DNA of 64,000 bases from an uncultured Treponema sp. (GCA_947165895.1 CAMVCB010000003.1:186001-250000), one strand, 5' to 3'. Shown: positions 35,573-44,151, counted from the first letter of the stretch. Numbers and translations: made by a program. The notes: generated by a model from the letters alone, not told the origin.

Positions 35573-36841
35573 AAAAACTATATCGCCGGCAGACTCAGCA
35601 AGGGGGCCTGCTGACGACGCCGCTTGATTTGCAGAAGCCTGGTCTGCGGACTGCAGGCTGCGGGCCTGCACTTCGACCATGCGGCGGCGACAGACATCAC
35701 TTATAGTGAGCAGGGGATTCCTTAAATTCTGTTCGGCGGTCTGCACAAGAATACAACGACGATTGCCGCCATCCTCGGCATTAAGATTGCTGACAGCCTC
35801 AAAAGTAGTTCCGCTGCCCGCAAAATAGTCCATAATCAGGGCATCTTTAGGCTGACGGGAAATTTTTATAAGATGCTCGATGAGGTCGACGGGTTTTGGA
35901 TTATCAAAAACGCCCTTTTCGCCCAGAAGGTCGTCCAGATGGCGCTGGGCGGCGCGGGTAGAATCAACGCAATCCACAATATTTTTAGGAATTATTTCAG
36001 TTTCCTCGGAATTGAAGATTTTTACGCGGGGAACCTGGTCGTAATCAGGCTTTTTTCCAAAATAAATTTTATCGGTCGCAATCAGCTTCTGCATTTCTTC
36101 GCGGCTTACCATCCACTGACGCTTCCAGACCTTTCCGCTTGGAGATGTGAGGGCGTAGAAATTTTTGTGGCGGGGATTTGAACGGCTTTCGGTAAAGGAA
36201 ATGCTGCCCGAAAACCAGTTGCCGCGGGGGTCATCGTCTGGGTTGGATTTGGCCCAGTCTGTAAATTCGATGTCGCTGAAGGCGGCAAGCTGACTTTTAT
36301 CCTTTGCATAGCAGAGAGTGTGCTGCTGCAGGGTTCGGGACCAGCGGTCTTTTTTTCCTTTGCCGTGCAGCCACATAAAATCGTTCACAAAGTTTTCTTC
36401 GCCAAAAATCTGGTCGCAGAGGAGCTTGAGAACATAAAGCTCGCTCTGGTCAATGGCGATAAAGATACAGCCTGTGTCGGCAAGGAGCTGGCGGGCAGGA
36501 AGCAGGCGGCGCTTCATAAAACTGAGCCAGCCGCTGTGCATGTCGCCGGAGGCAGAAAAATTATCATTATAGGTAAAGAAATTTCCTGTATTATAAGGCG
36601 GGTCTATGTAAATAAGGCTTACCTGCCCTTCCAGATGCCCCGAAATAATTTTCAAAAAGGGATAATTGTCGCTTTCTGCAAAAATATGATTTTGAGAATG
36701 CAGCAATTGTTCAAATTCGAGGGGAGATAATTGAATCGGAACAATCTGATTTTCATCCTGGTCCCGGAAAATTTTTAATTTTAGAAGTTCCTTGTCATCA
36801 TCAAAAGCTTCGGGCTTATCGTCCCAGGAAAAATAAATCAT
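35558..36841 (-). CDS. Orphan beta-class DNA methyltransferase (adenine- or N4-cytosine-specific)
   Basis: 427 residues. The catalytic DPPYNTG is at residues 80-86 and the SAM-binding FAGSGTT lies near residue 340, the order of beta-class enzymes such as type III Mod subunits; IFIAIDQSELY is motif V-like. The recognition region between is short. No restriction subunit or helicase is adjacent, so it appears solitary and may act in gene regulation. The last 35 residues are Ala/Ser/Gln-rich (SADQASANQAASSAGPL), unlike the family, and lie where the frame overlaps the convergent DUF1015 gene. The promoter (TCGACA-N17-TATAAT) ends seven bases before the ATG. Confidence 0.88.
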   Translation of the reverse strand: MIYFSWDDKPEAFDDDKELLKLKIFRDQDENQIVPIQLSPLEFEQLLHSQNHIFAESDNYPFLKIISGHLEGQVSLIYIDPPYNTGNFFTYNDNFSASGDMHSGWLSFMKRRLLPARQLLADTGCIFIAIDQSELYVLKLLCDQIFGEENFVNDFMWLHGKGKKDRWSRTLQQHTLCYAKDKSQLAAFSDIEFTDWAKSNPDDDPRGNWFSGSISFTESRSNPRHKNFYALTSPSGKVWKRQWMVSREEMQKLIATDKIYFGKKPDYDQVPRVKIFNSEETEIIPKNIVDCVDSTRAAQRHLDDLLGEKGVFDNPKPVDLIEHLIKISRQPKDALIMDYFAGSGTTFEAVSNLNAEDGGNRRCILVQTAEQNLRNPLLTISDVCRRRMVEVQARSLQSADQASANQAASSAGPLAESAGDIVFLTVK

Positions 36842-36848
36842 GGAAATT

Positions 36849-36877
36849 ATTATAGCAGAGAATAGCAGGATTGTCGA
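36849..36877 (-). promoter_or_regulatory. Promoter of the orphan methyltransferase
   Basis: TCGACA (36877-36872), 17 bases, TATAAT (36854-36849) on the minus strand, seven bases before the ATG at 36841. It overlaps the last codons of the LacI remnant. Confidence 0.65.
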
Positions 36878-36984
36878 AGAACCAGTTCCGGCGTGATTGT
36901 GATGTGGCGCGGGGTTTTGTCGCTGCCGTTCATCGCGTCATCAAGCAGGTCCATTGCGGCGATTGCTATTATGACTGCTAAGTC
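36850..36984 (-). pseudogene. Remnant of a LacI-family regulator (C-terminal end)
   Basis: About 44 codons read in one frame AVIIAIAAMDLLDDAMNG, then TPRHITITPELVLRQSC and a stop. The pattern A-A-LL-G followed by ITITPELVLRQS is the characteristic C-terminus of LacI/GalR repressors (PELVVRxS). A stop codon (at 36985-36987) cuts the frame upstream and no DNA-binding domain precedes it; the next gene upstream is an unrelated lipase. It is therefore a leftover of a deleted regulator whose end became promoter sequence for the methyltransferase. Confidence 0.65.
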
Positions 36985-36993
36985 CTAGTAATT

Positions 36994-38592
36994 TTATTCC
37001 CCTATTTTATATTTTTTGTTCCAAACGAGATCACCTACAAAGAACATTTTTCCTCCATCAACATGTGCGTTAGCATAATATACTGTAGGGGGATTATCAT
37101 GTTGAGGGTCTTTTGTCTGATATGTCATAAGCCTTGCAAAATCTTCGATAACGCCTATATCTAACCCAAGCATTGCAAGAATACCTTTTATTACGTCGAA
37201 ACTAATAGTACTAGGATAGTAGTCTTCCTCAATAGTAAGATTGTTATAAAGATTTTGAAAATTAACATAAGGAACAACCTCATCAGCATAAAAATGTACG
37301 GCTATTGTCTTATTGTTGTTTTTTCCATTTTTCCAATTAGCTGTGGCTGTCAGATTATTAGCATCGAATGCTTTTTTAAGGGCTTTATAGGCAGCTGAAT
37401 CAGGATTCAAGGCATCAGGATTAAACATTTGATCTACAGTAACCATCTCTACACTTTCACTACCTGCAACAGCCTTTTTGATTGCATTATCAATATCTGT
37501 TGATGACTTATCCTTTGAATCAATCATAGACCATTCTTTGTCTGTCCCGTCTTTTAAAGCCTCGATAACTTCTGATTTTAAGTAATCTGCAGCTGTAAAG
37601 CCTTTAAGGTAAGAATCCTTGTAGTAATAAAGATACGAACGAAGAATAAGGGTTAATACACTTGGCAAAACAATTCCCTGCGTGCCCTTGTAAAATTCAA
37701 AAGTTGACATAAGATCATAAGGTCCGTCTCCACACACAGCACCTTTGAAATGAGTTTTATTTCCAGTTTCGTTTTCTTCTATATATTTTTGCGTTGCAAG
37801 AGCTGCTGCTCCACCCTGAGAATAGCCGAAAGAAACTGTGTAAAAATCATCTTCAACACCACGAAGACTGTTTCCATCCGGATCAGTATTATTTCTTTTC
37901 CAGAAAATAGCGGCACAGGCAGCATCCCAGCACTGTTTTCCTGTATTATCCTGAATAAGGTATGGGTGTATTCTATCCTTTGATGATCCATATCCTAAAT
38001 AATCTGGCGAAACTACCATATTATCATGAAAGCATGTTTCATAAAAAAGACCATTTTCATCAAGATGAAGTCCGGACTGTTTTGATGGAATTGCTGAATC
38101 TTGCAGCTGTGTTGCATGACAATGAAGAACTACACGATCAGAGCAGGCATACCATTTTTTCCATCCCCACCACCAATAGTCGGTATAGTTTACAAGTACC
38201 CTCATCGAAGCAGTGACTACTTCTCCAAAAGGATCTGTTGTATAATAATCTACTTTGTAAGCCGCAACTTCACAGGCTATGCTGTTTTTAAATTGAGTAT
38301 CATTTTCAAAAATATTATTAATATCACTTTCTGTTTTTATATCTTTAAGATTAAGTCTTCCTTTTTTTAGTTCACTTATCATTTCTTGTTTGAAATTTTG
38401 AAGCAACTCTTCTTTTAATGAAGGATTTGTCTCCATCAGATTTTTTAGTGAATATTTACTAATTAATGTTGCACCAACAACTGTTCCGCTTGGATCAGAG
38501 CTGCCATCACCTGAGCCATTACTGCAAGCAGAAAATATAAGTGCTACCAATACAAGAATAAAAAATATCCCACATCTAAAAGTTCTTTTCAT
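36994..38592 (-). CDS. Secreted lipase-like alpha/beta hydrolase lipoprotein
   Basis: 532 residues. A lipoprotein signal (LVALIFSAC, Cys23) precedes a Gly/Ser linker. The hydrolase core shows VVSPDYLGYGSS and the nucleophile elbow GYSQGG, as in secretory lipases and related esterases; a late HVDGG could provide the catalytic histidine. The protein is long because of an N-terminal helical segment and an inserted lid-like region. AGGGG lies before the ATG. The substrate is unknown; exported esterases could act on dietary or host ester bonds. Confidence 0.8.
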   Translation of the reverse strand: MKRTFRCGIFFILVLVALIFSACSNGSGDGSSDPSGTVVGATLISKYSLKNLMETNPSLKEELLQNFKQEMISELKKGRLNLKDIKTESDINNIFENDTQFKNSIACEVAAYKVDYYTTDPFGEVVTASMRVLVNYTDYWWWGWKKWYACSDRVVLHCHATQLQDSAIPSKQSGLHLDENGLFYETCFHDNMVVSPDYLGYGSSKDRIHPYLIQDNTGKQCWDAACAAIFWKRNNTDPDGNSLRGVEDDFYTVSFGYSQGGAAALATQKYIEENETGNKTHFKGAVCGDGPYDLMSTFEFYKGTQGIVLPSVLTLILRSYLYYYKDSYLKGFTAADYLKSEVIEALKDGTDKEWSMIDSKDKSSTDIDNAIKKAVAGSESVEMVTVDQMFNPDALNPDSAAYKALKKAFDANNLTATANWKNGKNNNKTIAVHFYADEVVPYVNFQNLYNNLTIEEDYYPSTISFDVIKGILAMLGLDIGVIEDFARLMTYQTKDPQHDNPPTVYYANAHVDGGKMFFVGDLVWNKKYKIGE

Positions 38593-38681
38593 ATAATACC
38601 CCTGTAGCCTTAGATATAGGACAATTATAACAATGTATTCATTTTTCTGTCTATATAAAATTTTGTTATAAATAAAAAAAA

Positions 38682-38713
38682 ATACCCGATCACAAAACTG
38701 TGAACGGGTATTA
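38682..38713. terminator. Bidirectional terminator after the AICAR transformylase gene
   Basis: AATACCCG...CAC (38682-38694) pairs with GTG...CGGGTATT (38701-38713), flanked by A and T runs. On the minus strand it follows the stop at 38741. Confidence 0.75.
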
Positions 38714-38740
38714 AAAATTTATAAAGATTATTATCAGTTA

Positions 38741-39919
38741 TTAATGATGGAACAAACGGATTCCATTAAAACACATTGTCATGCCGTAGGAATCGGCGGT
38801 TTCTATTACCTGGTCGTCGCGGACGCTTCCGCCTGGCTGGGCAATTACTGTTACGCCGGATTTTCTTGCGCGTTCGATGTTGTCTCCGAATGGGAAGAAA
38901 GCATCTGAACCAAGAGCAACATTTGTATTCTTAGAAATCCATTCTGCTTTTTCTTCGCGGGTAAATACACTTGGTTTTACCTTGAAGATATTCTGCCATT
39001 TTCCTTCTGCAAGAACGTCCATATATTCTTCGCCAATGTAAACATCGATTGCGTTATCGCGGTCTGCACGTTTAATGCCGTCTACAAACTGCAGTCCCAG
39101 TACCTTTGGCGACTGACGAAGCCACCAGTTATCAGCCTTCTGGCCTGCAAGGCGGGTACAGTGAACGCGGCTCTGCTGTCCCGCCCCTATACCGATTGCC
39201 TGTCCGTCCTTTACAAAGCAAACGCTGTTTGACTGTGTGTATTTAAGAACGATAAGGGAAATGATGAGGTTTCTTTTGTCATCTTCGCTCAAAGTCTTGT
39301 TCTTTGTTACGATATTTGAGAGGGCAGACTGCTCATCAATTTTAAGGAAGTTGTGTCCCTGTTCAAAAGTTACGCCGAAAACCTGTTTCTTTTCAAGTTC
39401 AGCAGGCTGATAGTTTGCATCAATCTGAATTACAAGATAGTTGCCGCCCTTTTTTGCCTTTAAAATCTCAAGGGCTTTTGGTGAATATGAAGGGGCAAGA
39501 ACACCGTCAGAAACTTCTTTTTTAATCAAAAGAGCAGTTGCTTCATCACATTCATCACTCAAAGAAATAAAATCACCGAAAGAACTCATACGGTCAGCAC
39601 CGCGGGCACGGGCATAAGCGCAGGCAAGCGGAGTAAGCTCAACGCCGTCTGTAAAATAAATCTGCTTGAGGGTATCGCTGAGAGGAAGTCCGACAGCGGC
39701 TCCGGCAGGACTTACGTGCTTAAAGCTTGTTGCTGCTGGAAGGCCTGTTGCCTCTTTAAGCTCTTTTACAAGCTGCCAGCCGTTAAAGGCATCCAGAAGG
39801 TTGATATATCCCGGTCGTCCGTTCAAAACTGTGATTGGAAGGTCGGTACCATCGTCCATAAAAACCCGCGCCGGTTTCTGGTTCGGGTTGCATCCGTATT
39901 TAAGTTGTAATTCGTTCAT
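38741..39919 (-). CDS. purV: Stand-alone AICAR transformylase (PurH C-terminal domain only)
   Basis: 392 residues. Transfers a formyl group to AICAR in purine synthesis. ELQLKYGCNPNQKPA, SFKHVSPAGAAVG (Lys-His catalytic pair), DFISLSDECD, GIGAGQQSRV and SDAFFPFGDNIERA are transformylase motifs. The usual N-terminal IMP cyclohydrolase (MGS-like) domain of PurH is absent: the protein starts directly at the transformylase. The missing activity is probably supplied by the PurO-like protein at 41113-41847. No ribosome site precedes the ATG; TATTAT ends seven bases before it. The symbol purV follows usage for the separate domain. Confidence 0.9.
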   Translation of the reverse strand: MNELQLKYGCNPNQKPARVFMDDGTDLPITVLNGRPGYINLLDAFNGWQLVKELKEATGLPAATSFKHVSPAGAAVGLPLSDTLKQIYFTDGVELTPLACAYARARGADRMSSFGDFISLSDECDEATALLIKKEVSDGVLAPSYSPKALEILKAKKGGNYLVIQIDANYQPAELEKKQVFGVTFEQGHNFLKIDEQSALSNIVTKNKTLSEDDKRNLIISLIVLKYTQSNSVCFVKDGQAIGIGAGQQSRVHCTRLAGQKADNWWLRQSPKVLGLQFVDGIKRADRDNAIDVYIGEEYMDVLAEGKWQNIFKVKPSVFTREEKAEWISKNTNVALGSDAFFPFGDNIERARKSGVTVIAQPGGSVRDDQVIETADSYGMTMCFNGIRLFHH

Positions 39920-39926
39920 GCGCCAT

Positions 39927-39955
39927 ATAATAGATTAAATCAGCCTTTTTTTCTA
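39927..39955 (-). promoter_or_regulatory. Probable promoter of the AICAR transformylase gene
   Basis: TAGAAA (39955-39950), 17 bases, TATTAT (39932-39927) on the minus strand, seven bases before the ATG, in the 33-base gap after the serine-hydrolase gene. Confidence 0.45.
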
Positions 39956-41050
39956 CCGCATTAATAATTTAGAAAGCTTTCCCGCAACAGCGGTAGCGTT
40001 ACATTCACTCATAGGGCGGTTACAAAGGACGATTACGCTGGCTCCGTTTTTAAAATTATAGGAATTATAAGAATTGAATACATTTGTGCTTCCAGCGTGA
40101 AAAATCATTTTATTTCCGCAGTTAAAGCCGTAATTATATCCCTTTGATTTTCTAAGCTTTTTAATCACGCTTTTTGGAACGATTTTGCCGGAAATGAAAG
40201 CACAGTTCCAGCGGTATAAATCAAGCACATTGGAATTCAAATCTCCGCAGCCAAGCGAAAGTCCCGCCGGAATACTGTAGTAAACTCCCCCAGTATATCC
40301 CCTGGCATCAGTATTCTGAAAGTCAAAGTTTGAGTGAGTCATATGACATTTTTTCAGGATTTTTTTCGACATATAATCGTGATAGTCTTTTCCGCTGGCC
40401 TGCTCTATGATTTTTGCAAGAAGCCAGTAATTTGTGTTGCAGTAAAAGTAAGTAGAACCGGGCTTTGCAATAAAAGGAGCCGTCGGCAGATAGGCAAGAA
40501 CCAGATTGTCATCAACCGGGGTACAGAAAAGCTGGTTCTGCTCGATTGCCCGGTAAATATTAATCGGGAAGAATTCAGAACCTGCATTAATGCAGTCAGT
40601 CAAACCAGAGCGCATATTCAAGAGCATACGGATTGTAATATCCTTTCCTCTCTCAAATTCCGGAAAATAAGGATCGATTTTATCATCCAGGCGGATTTTT
40701 TTCTTTTTTTCAAGCTGAAGGACGGCGGCCGCAGTCATCTGCTTGGTAAGAGAACCGGCTTCAAAAACAGTATTTATTGTATTGCTGCCGGCATCCGGAT
40801 TTTGAATGTCACAAAGGCCATATCCTTTTGCAAAAATAATCTCATTTTTCTTTGCAACAAGGACAGAACCGGAAAAATCATTTTCGCTCAGATACTTGTC
40901 TGCGGCAGAAATAAAATTTCCGTATTTTTTATTATCTGAAAGAATCTCTTCAGATAACTGGCCCCTGCTTCCCTCACCGCTGCAGCCGTAAAAGGAAGCC
41001 ATAATCAAAAACGCAAAAATCGAATTAAAAATAAAAAACTTTTTTTTCAC
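39953..41050 (-). CDS. Serine hydrolase of the beta-lactamase/transpeptidase-like family, lipoprotein
   Basis: About 365 residues. From the GTG at 41050 the product begins MKKKFFIFNSIFAFLIMASF and reaches a lipobox GC. The class C-like motifs are present: SLTK (nucleophile Ser and Lys), YCN (YxN, in FYYCNTNYWLL) and HAG. Such proteins are often carboxypeptidases or esterases rather than true beta-lactamases. The start is uncertain: an in-frame TTG at 41095 would add basic residues before the signal. It follows the PurO-like gene closely. Confidence 0.78.
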   Translation of the reverse strand: MKKKFFIFNSIFAFLIMASFYGCSGEGSRGQLSEEILSDNKKYGNFISAADKYLSENDFSGSVLVAKKNEIIFAKGYGLCDIQNPDAGSNTINTVFEAGSLTKQMTAAAVLQLEKKKKIRLDDKIDPYFPEFERGKDITIRMLLNMRSGLTDCINAGSEFFPINIYRAIEQNQLFCTPVDDNLVLAYLPTAPFIAKPGSTYFYCNTNYWLLAKIIEQASGKDYHDYMSKKILKKCHMTHSNFDFQNTDARGYTGGVYYSIPAGLSLGCGDLNSNVLDLYRWNCAFISGKIVPKSVIKKLRKSKGYNYGFNCGNKMIFHAGSTNVFNSYNSYNFKNGASVIVLCNRPMSECNATAVAGKLSKLLMR

Positions 41051-41112
41051 TTTTTTACTAAAACTCTCTACTTTTTTAGCTCTTAAATATGACAAAAACC
41101 GCTTAAATATTC

Positions 41113-41847
41113 CTATTTGTTTTTATTGATGATTTTTTCCTCGAATTTTCCTGTTGCAATTTCAATAAATCTAACAAAAAGCGAAACTTTATTATCACCG
41201 TTCAAAGCATTCCAGAGCTTGTCGGCAAAAGCATCAAGGCCAGCTGCGGCATCGATTGTTACCTTTACAGGCTCTCCGCTGAAGCTTGGAAGGGGATCAC
41301 CGTCACCCATGTAAGTGTGGATATAACGTCCCTCTCCAGCAGCCGGATTTTCATAATCAAAGGTCTGGCGCAAAGTGCAGTCAGGATTTCCGTCATCACT
41401 CTTCAAAATTGAAAGAGTATAGCGGAGTTTTCCACCTTCTACATCCAGCAGACTTGAAATGCGCGGAGTATAGTTTGGAGCATCATGCTCATATTTACGG
41501 CTCAAAAGCGACTGCTCAAAGCTGAGTCCCTTTTTCATACCGTCAAAAATTGTATCTGTCTGATCACCGTTTGTAACAATTGTCTTTTTTCCAAGCTGGC
41601 GGACAGCCGCATAAATGATAAGACTCGGATCCCCTGCAATCAAAGAAGGGTCAAATGCCTTTGTGCGTACAACTTCACTGCCGTTTTCCTCTTCAACTAC
41701 AAAAACGCGGTTACGGCTTCCGGCGCTGCGTCCCATTGTCCAGTAGGCACTCACAGCATATTTTCCGTCAGCAGTAAGACCGGCAACAATACCGCGTCCA
41801 GGGTAAGACACACTTCCAACTTCCTTGTACAAATCAACAGCTTTCAT
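41113..41847 (-). CDS. purO: PurO-like IMP cyclohydrolase
   Basis: 244 residues. SYPGRGIVAGLTADGKYAVS, YWTMGRSAGSRNRVF, AFDPSLIAGDPSLIIY, TNGDQTDTI and PNYTPRISSLLD resemble the archaeal-type IMP cyclohydrolase family (PF07826), which closes FAICAR to IMP. It fits the context: the transformylase 1.2 kb away lacks the cyclohydrolase domain. GGAG precedes the ATG. It stands between an acyltransferase and a serine hydrolase gene in a probable transcript. Confidence 0.78.
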   Translation of the reverse strand: MKAVDLYKEVGSVSYPGRGIVAGLTADGKYAVSAYWTMGRSAGSRNRVFVVEEENGSEVVRTKAFDPSLIAGDPSLIIYAAVRQLGKKTIVTNGDQTDTIFDGMKKGLSFEQSLLSRKYEHDAPNYTPRISSLLDVEGGKLRYTLSILKSDDGNPDCTLRQTFDYENPAAGEGRYIHTYMGDGDPLPSFSGEPVKVTIDAAAGLDAFADKLWNALNGDNKVSLFVRFIEIATGKFEEKIINKNK

Positions 41848-41883
41848 AATTTTTACTCCACTTTTTTTATGCCCCTTTCAAGA

Positions 41884-42786
41884 TTAGGAGCGATTTTCCT
41901 CAACTTCGTTATGAATCTCGTCCAGAACTTCCATTACATGATCAATTGTCTTCTGTTTTGGATCCGGATCATCAGCAGGAACCTTTGCAAGAACCTCGTT
42001 TCGGAACTGCTTACAGTTAATCACAGGACTTGCGGTCAAAGTTACTGTATCAGGCTCACAGATATCAGAAAGCATATCATCCGGACTTTCAGGATTAATT
42101 CTCAGGGCATTTCCGTTAATAGAAACCAGAATCATGCAGTCAAAAAGACGAAGATAACTGTCAATTTCACGAAGTCCGCGTTTTGTTTCAGGTTTTCCAG
42201 GACGATAGCGGGTACCGCTTGGGAAAACAAGAATTACCTGACCCCGCTTTTTACAGCCGTCCATTGCACGCATTGCCGCAAAATTGATTTTTCTGGCTCT
42301 CTGCTCTTCTTCCTTCAGCTCTTCTTCGCTGACCTTTTTTTCTTCCAGGGCATTCAGACTGCGGGTAGGATAAATTACAACCCGGGTAAAGCCCTCTGTA
42401 AAAGCACGAACAGCCGGACTTGCCTCATTAAGCTTCATTCCCGCAACCGCAACAATTCTTGAAGCCAGATCTTTTGCCCATGGCTGGCCCTCTTTTTCAA
42501 GAAGATAAAGAATAGCCGGCAAATCAAGATTTGTATAATGCTCCATCAGAATAAGTCCTGATTTTCCTTCTTTTGTTACAGCGTCGTAAAATGCCTTAAA
42601 ATTTTCTATATTACCCAGTCCGGAATCTGACTTAAAGTTGTCATCAAGAAGCTTATACATATATTTTCTTGTTTCAACATTAGCTTCTTCATAAACTTTA
42701 GTCTCGTCGATTTTAGCAGCGGCTTTTGAAAGCTTCATAATTTCTGTAAAAACGCTGCCATATTTTTCGCGTAAGGTTAAACCCAT
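41884..42786 (-). CDS. Glycerol-3-phosphate acyltransferase-like protein
   Basis: 300 residues. The acyltransferase block HxxxxD is HYTNLD, and the substrate-binding motif is FPSGTRYRPGKPETKRG, close to the FPSGGR/FPEGTR forms of soluble GPAT and PlsC enzymes. No membrane segment is obvious, which resembles the soluble plant-plastid GPAT type. It would acylate glycerol 3-phosphate in phospholipid synthesis. GAGG precedes the ATG. It is 36 bases upstream of purO. Confidence 0.8.
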   Translation of the reverse strand: MGLTLREKYGSVFTEIMKLSKAAAKIDETKVYEEANVETRKYMYKLLDDNFKSDSGLGNIENFKAFYDAVTKEGKSGLILMEHYTNLDLPAILYLLEKEGQPWAKDLASRIVAVAGMKLNEASPAVRAFTEGFTRVVIYPTRSLNALEEKKVSEEELKEEEQRARKINFAAMRAMDGCKKRGQVILVFPSGTRYRPGKPETKRGLREIDSYLRLFDCMILVSINGNALRINPESPDDMLSDICEPDTVTLTASPVINCKQFRNEVLAKVPADDPDPKQKTIDHVMEVLDEIHNEVEENRS

Positions 42787-42864
42787 AAGTTTCCTCTAAA
42801 ATTAATATTAAAAAGCATTATATCATATAAGGAAGGATTAAAGAAGATAAAGGGCAAAAAAAAG

Positions 42865-42884
42865 CCTGCACATAAAAGTGCAGG
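42865..42884 (-). terminator. Terminator of the LivJ-like gene
   Basis: CCTGCAC and GTGCAGG form a 7-bp stem; on the minus strand it is followed by CTTTTTTTTG. It lies 110 bases beyond the stop at 42994, after a repeat-like block. Confidence 0.8.
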
Positions 42885-42892
42885 TTGATTGT

Positions 42893-42990
42893 AAAAAAGG
42901 AGGGGGAAGTCTCCCCCTAGCTACCAAGCTGCGCTTGTCCGCTACCCTCTCGCCTAGGGGCTCTGCCCCTAAAACCCCGGGAGCTTTTTT
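42893..42990. repeat. GC-rich dispersed-repeat-like block
   Basis: Begins AAAAAGGAGGGGGAAG, then a pairing CTCCCCCTAGCT, a C-rich middle and AGGGGCTCTGCCCCT (near 42956-42970). The opening resembles the block after cysE at 22172. It lies between the LivJ-like stop and the terminator, within the 3' untranslated part. Confidence 0.5.
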
Positions 42991-42993
42991 TTA

Positions 42994-44151
42994 TTACGGC
43001 TGTACTGTTGTCTTATAAGCTGTAGACAATTTTCCGTTTTTCTTTACCATTTCGAGCATTACAGCAGATTTAATTGGGTTATGCTTTGCATCGAATGTAA
43101 GGTGACCAGTTACGTAATCACCAGAGTTAGCTTCCAGAGCAGCGCGGATTTTTACTGAATCAGCTGTTGTTCCAGCCTTTACCATAGCATCTTTAAGCAT
43201 GTAAACTGAGTCATAAGCAAGAGCAGCAAAAGAAGTTGGCTCACGGTTGAACTTAGACTTGAAGTTTCCTACAAACTTTTTAACAGCAGCAGAATCTGAG
43301 TCTGTTGCATAGTGGTTAGAATAGAAACCGTTCAAAACTTCATCACCAGCGTTGTCTGTAAGACCGTCCCATCCGTCACCACCAACGAGAGGACATGTTA
43401 CACCGTTTGCACGCAGCTGTTTAGCAATCAAAGCTACAGTTGCATAGTAGTCAGGGAGGTAAACAACATCAGGGTTTACACTCTTGATTTTTGTGATGAT
43501 AGCGTTGAAGTCTTTTTCACCAGTTGAATAAGATTCTTTTGTTACTTTACCACCGGCAGCCTTGAAAGTTTTTTCAAAGTTGTCTGTAAGACCTACAGAG
43601 TAGTCGTTTCCGATATCATAAAGAATAGCCGCATTTTTAGCCTTCAAAGTTTCTGAGGCAAATTTAGCACCTACAGTTCCCTGGAAAGGGTCAATAAAAC
43701 ATGTGCGGAATACAAATGGAATTGTATTTCCTTTTGCATCGATTGTGATATTTTCTGCAGTTGCGGCCGGAGCAATCTGAAGAACCTTAAGAGCCTGAGC
43801 CTGGTCTGTAATAGCCTTTGTACATCCTGAAGTTAAAGAACCAACAAGAAGCTTTACCTTGTCCTGGCTAAAAAGCTTTTTGAATGCACTTACAGTTTTT
43901 GCCGGGTCACCCTCATCATCTTCTGCAACAAGTACAAGCTTCTGACCAAGTACACCGCCGGCAGCGTTGATTTCTTCAACAGCAAGCTGAACACCGTCAC
44001 GAGCTTCAGTTCCGTAAACTGCAACACCACCAGAAAGTGGGCCAACGAAACCGATTTTTACATCGTTTGATTTTGGTTTTGCAGCTGAAAGAAGAGAAGT
44101 CATTGCACATGCAAGTGCAGCAGCTGTCATTACCTTTGACAATTTTTTCAT
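42994..44151 (-). CDS. Branched-chain amino acid-type ABC substrate-binding protein
   Basis: 385 residues from the ATG at 44151, preceded by GGAGG. A signal peptide ends near SLLSAAK. The mature protein matches the LivJ family: KIGFVGPLSGGVAVYG, GVQLAVEEINAAGGVLGQKL, DPAKTVSAFKKLFSQDKVKLLVG and QALKVLQIAPAATAENIT. No permease or ATPase gene is adjacent, so the transporter is encoded elsewhere or the protein serves several. The ligand may be an amino acid or a peptide. Confidence 0.9.
   Translation of the reverse strand: MKKLSKVMTAAALACAMTSLLSAAKPKSNDVKIGFVGPLSGGVAVYGTEARDGVQLAVEEINAAGGVLGQKLVLVAEDDEGDPAKTVSAFKKLFSQDKVKLLVGSLTSGCTKAITDQAQALKVLQIAPAATAENITIDAKGNTIPFVFRTCFIDPFQGTVGAKFASETLKAKNAAILYDIGNDYSVGLTDNFEKTFKAAGGKVTKESYSTGEKDFNAIITKIKSVNPDVVYLPDYYATVALIAKQLRANGVTCPLVGGDGWDGLTDNAGDEVLNGFYSNHYATDSDSAAVKKFVGNFKSKFNREPTSFAALAYDSVYMLKDAMVKAGTTADSVKIRAALEANSGDYVTGHLTFDAKHNPIKSAVMLEMVKKNGKLSTAYKTTVQP

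Noticed and set aside
39953..41050. True beta-lactamase conferring resistance
   Set aside because: SxxK, YxN and HxG are present, but the same motifs are shared by many esterases and carboxypeptidases; nothing points to beta-lactam hydrolysis.
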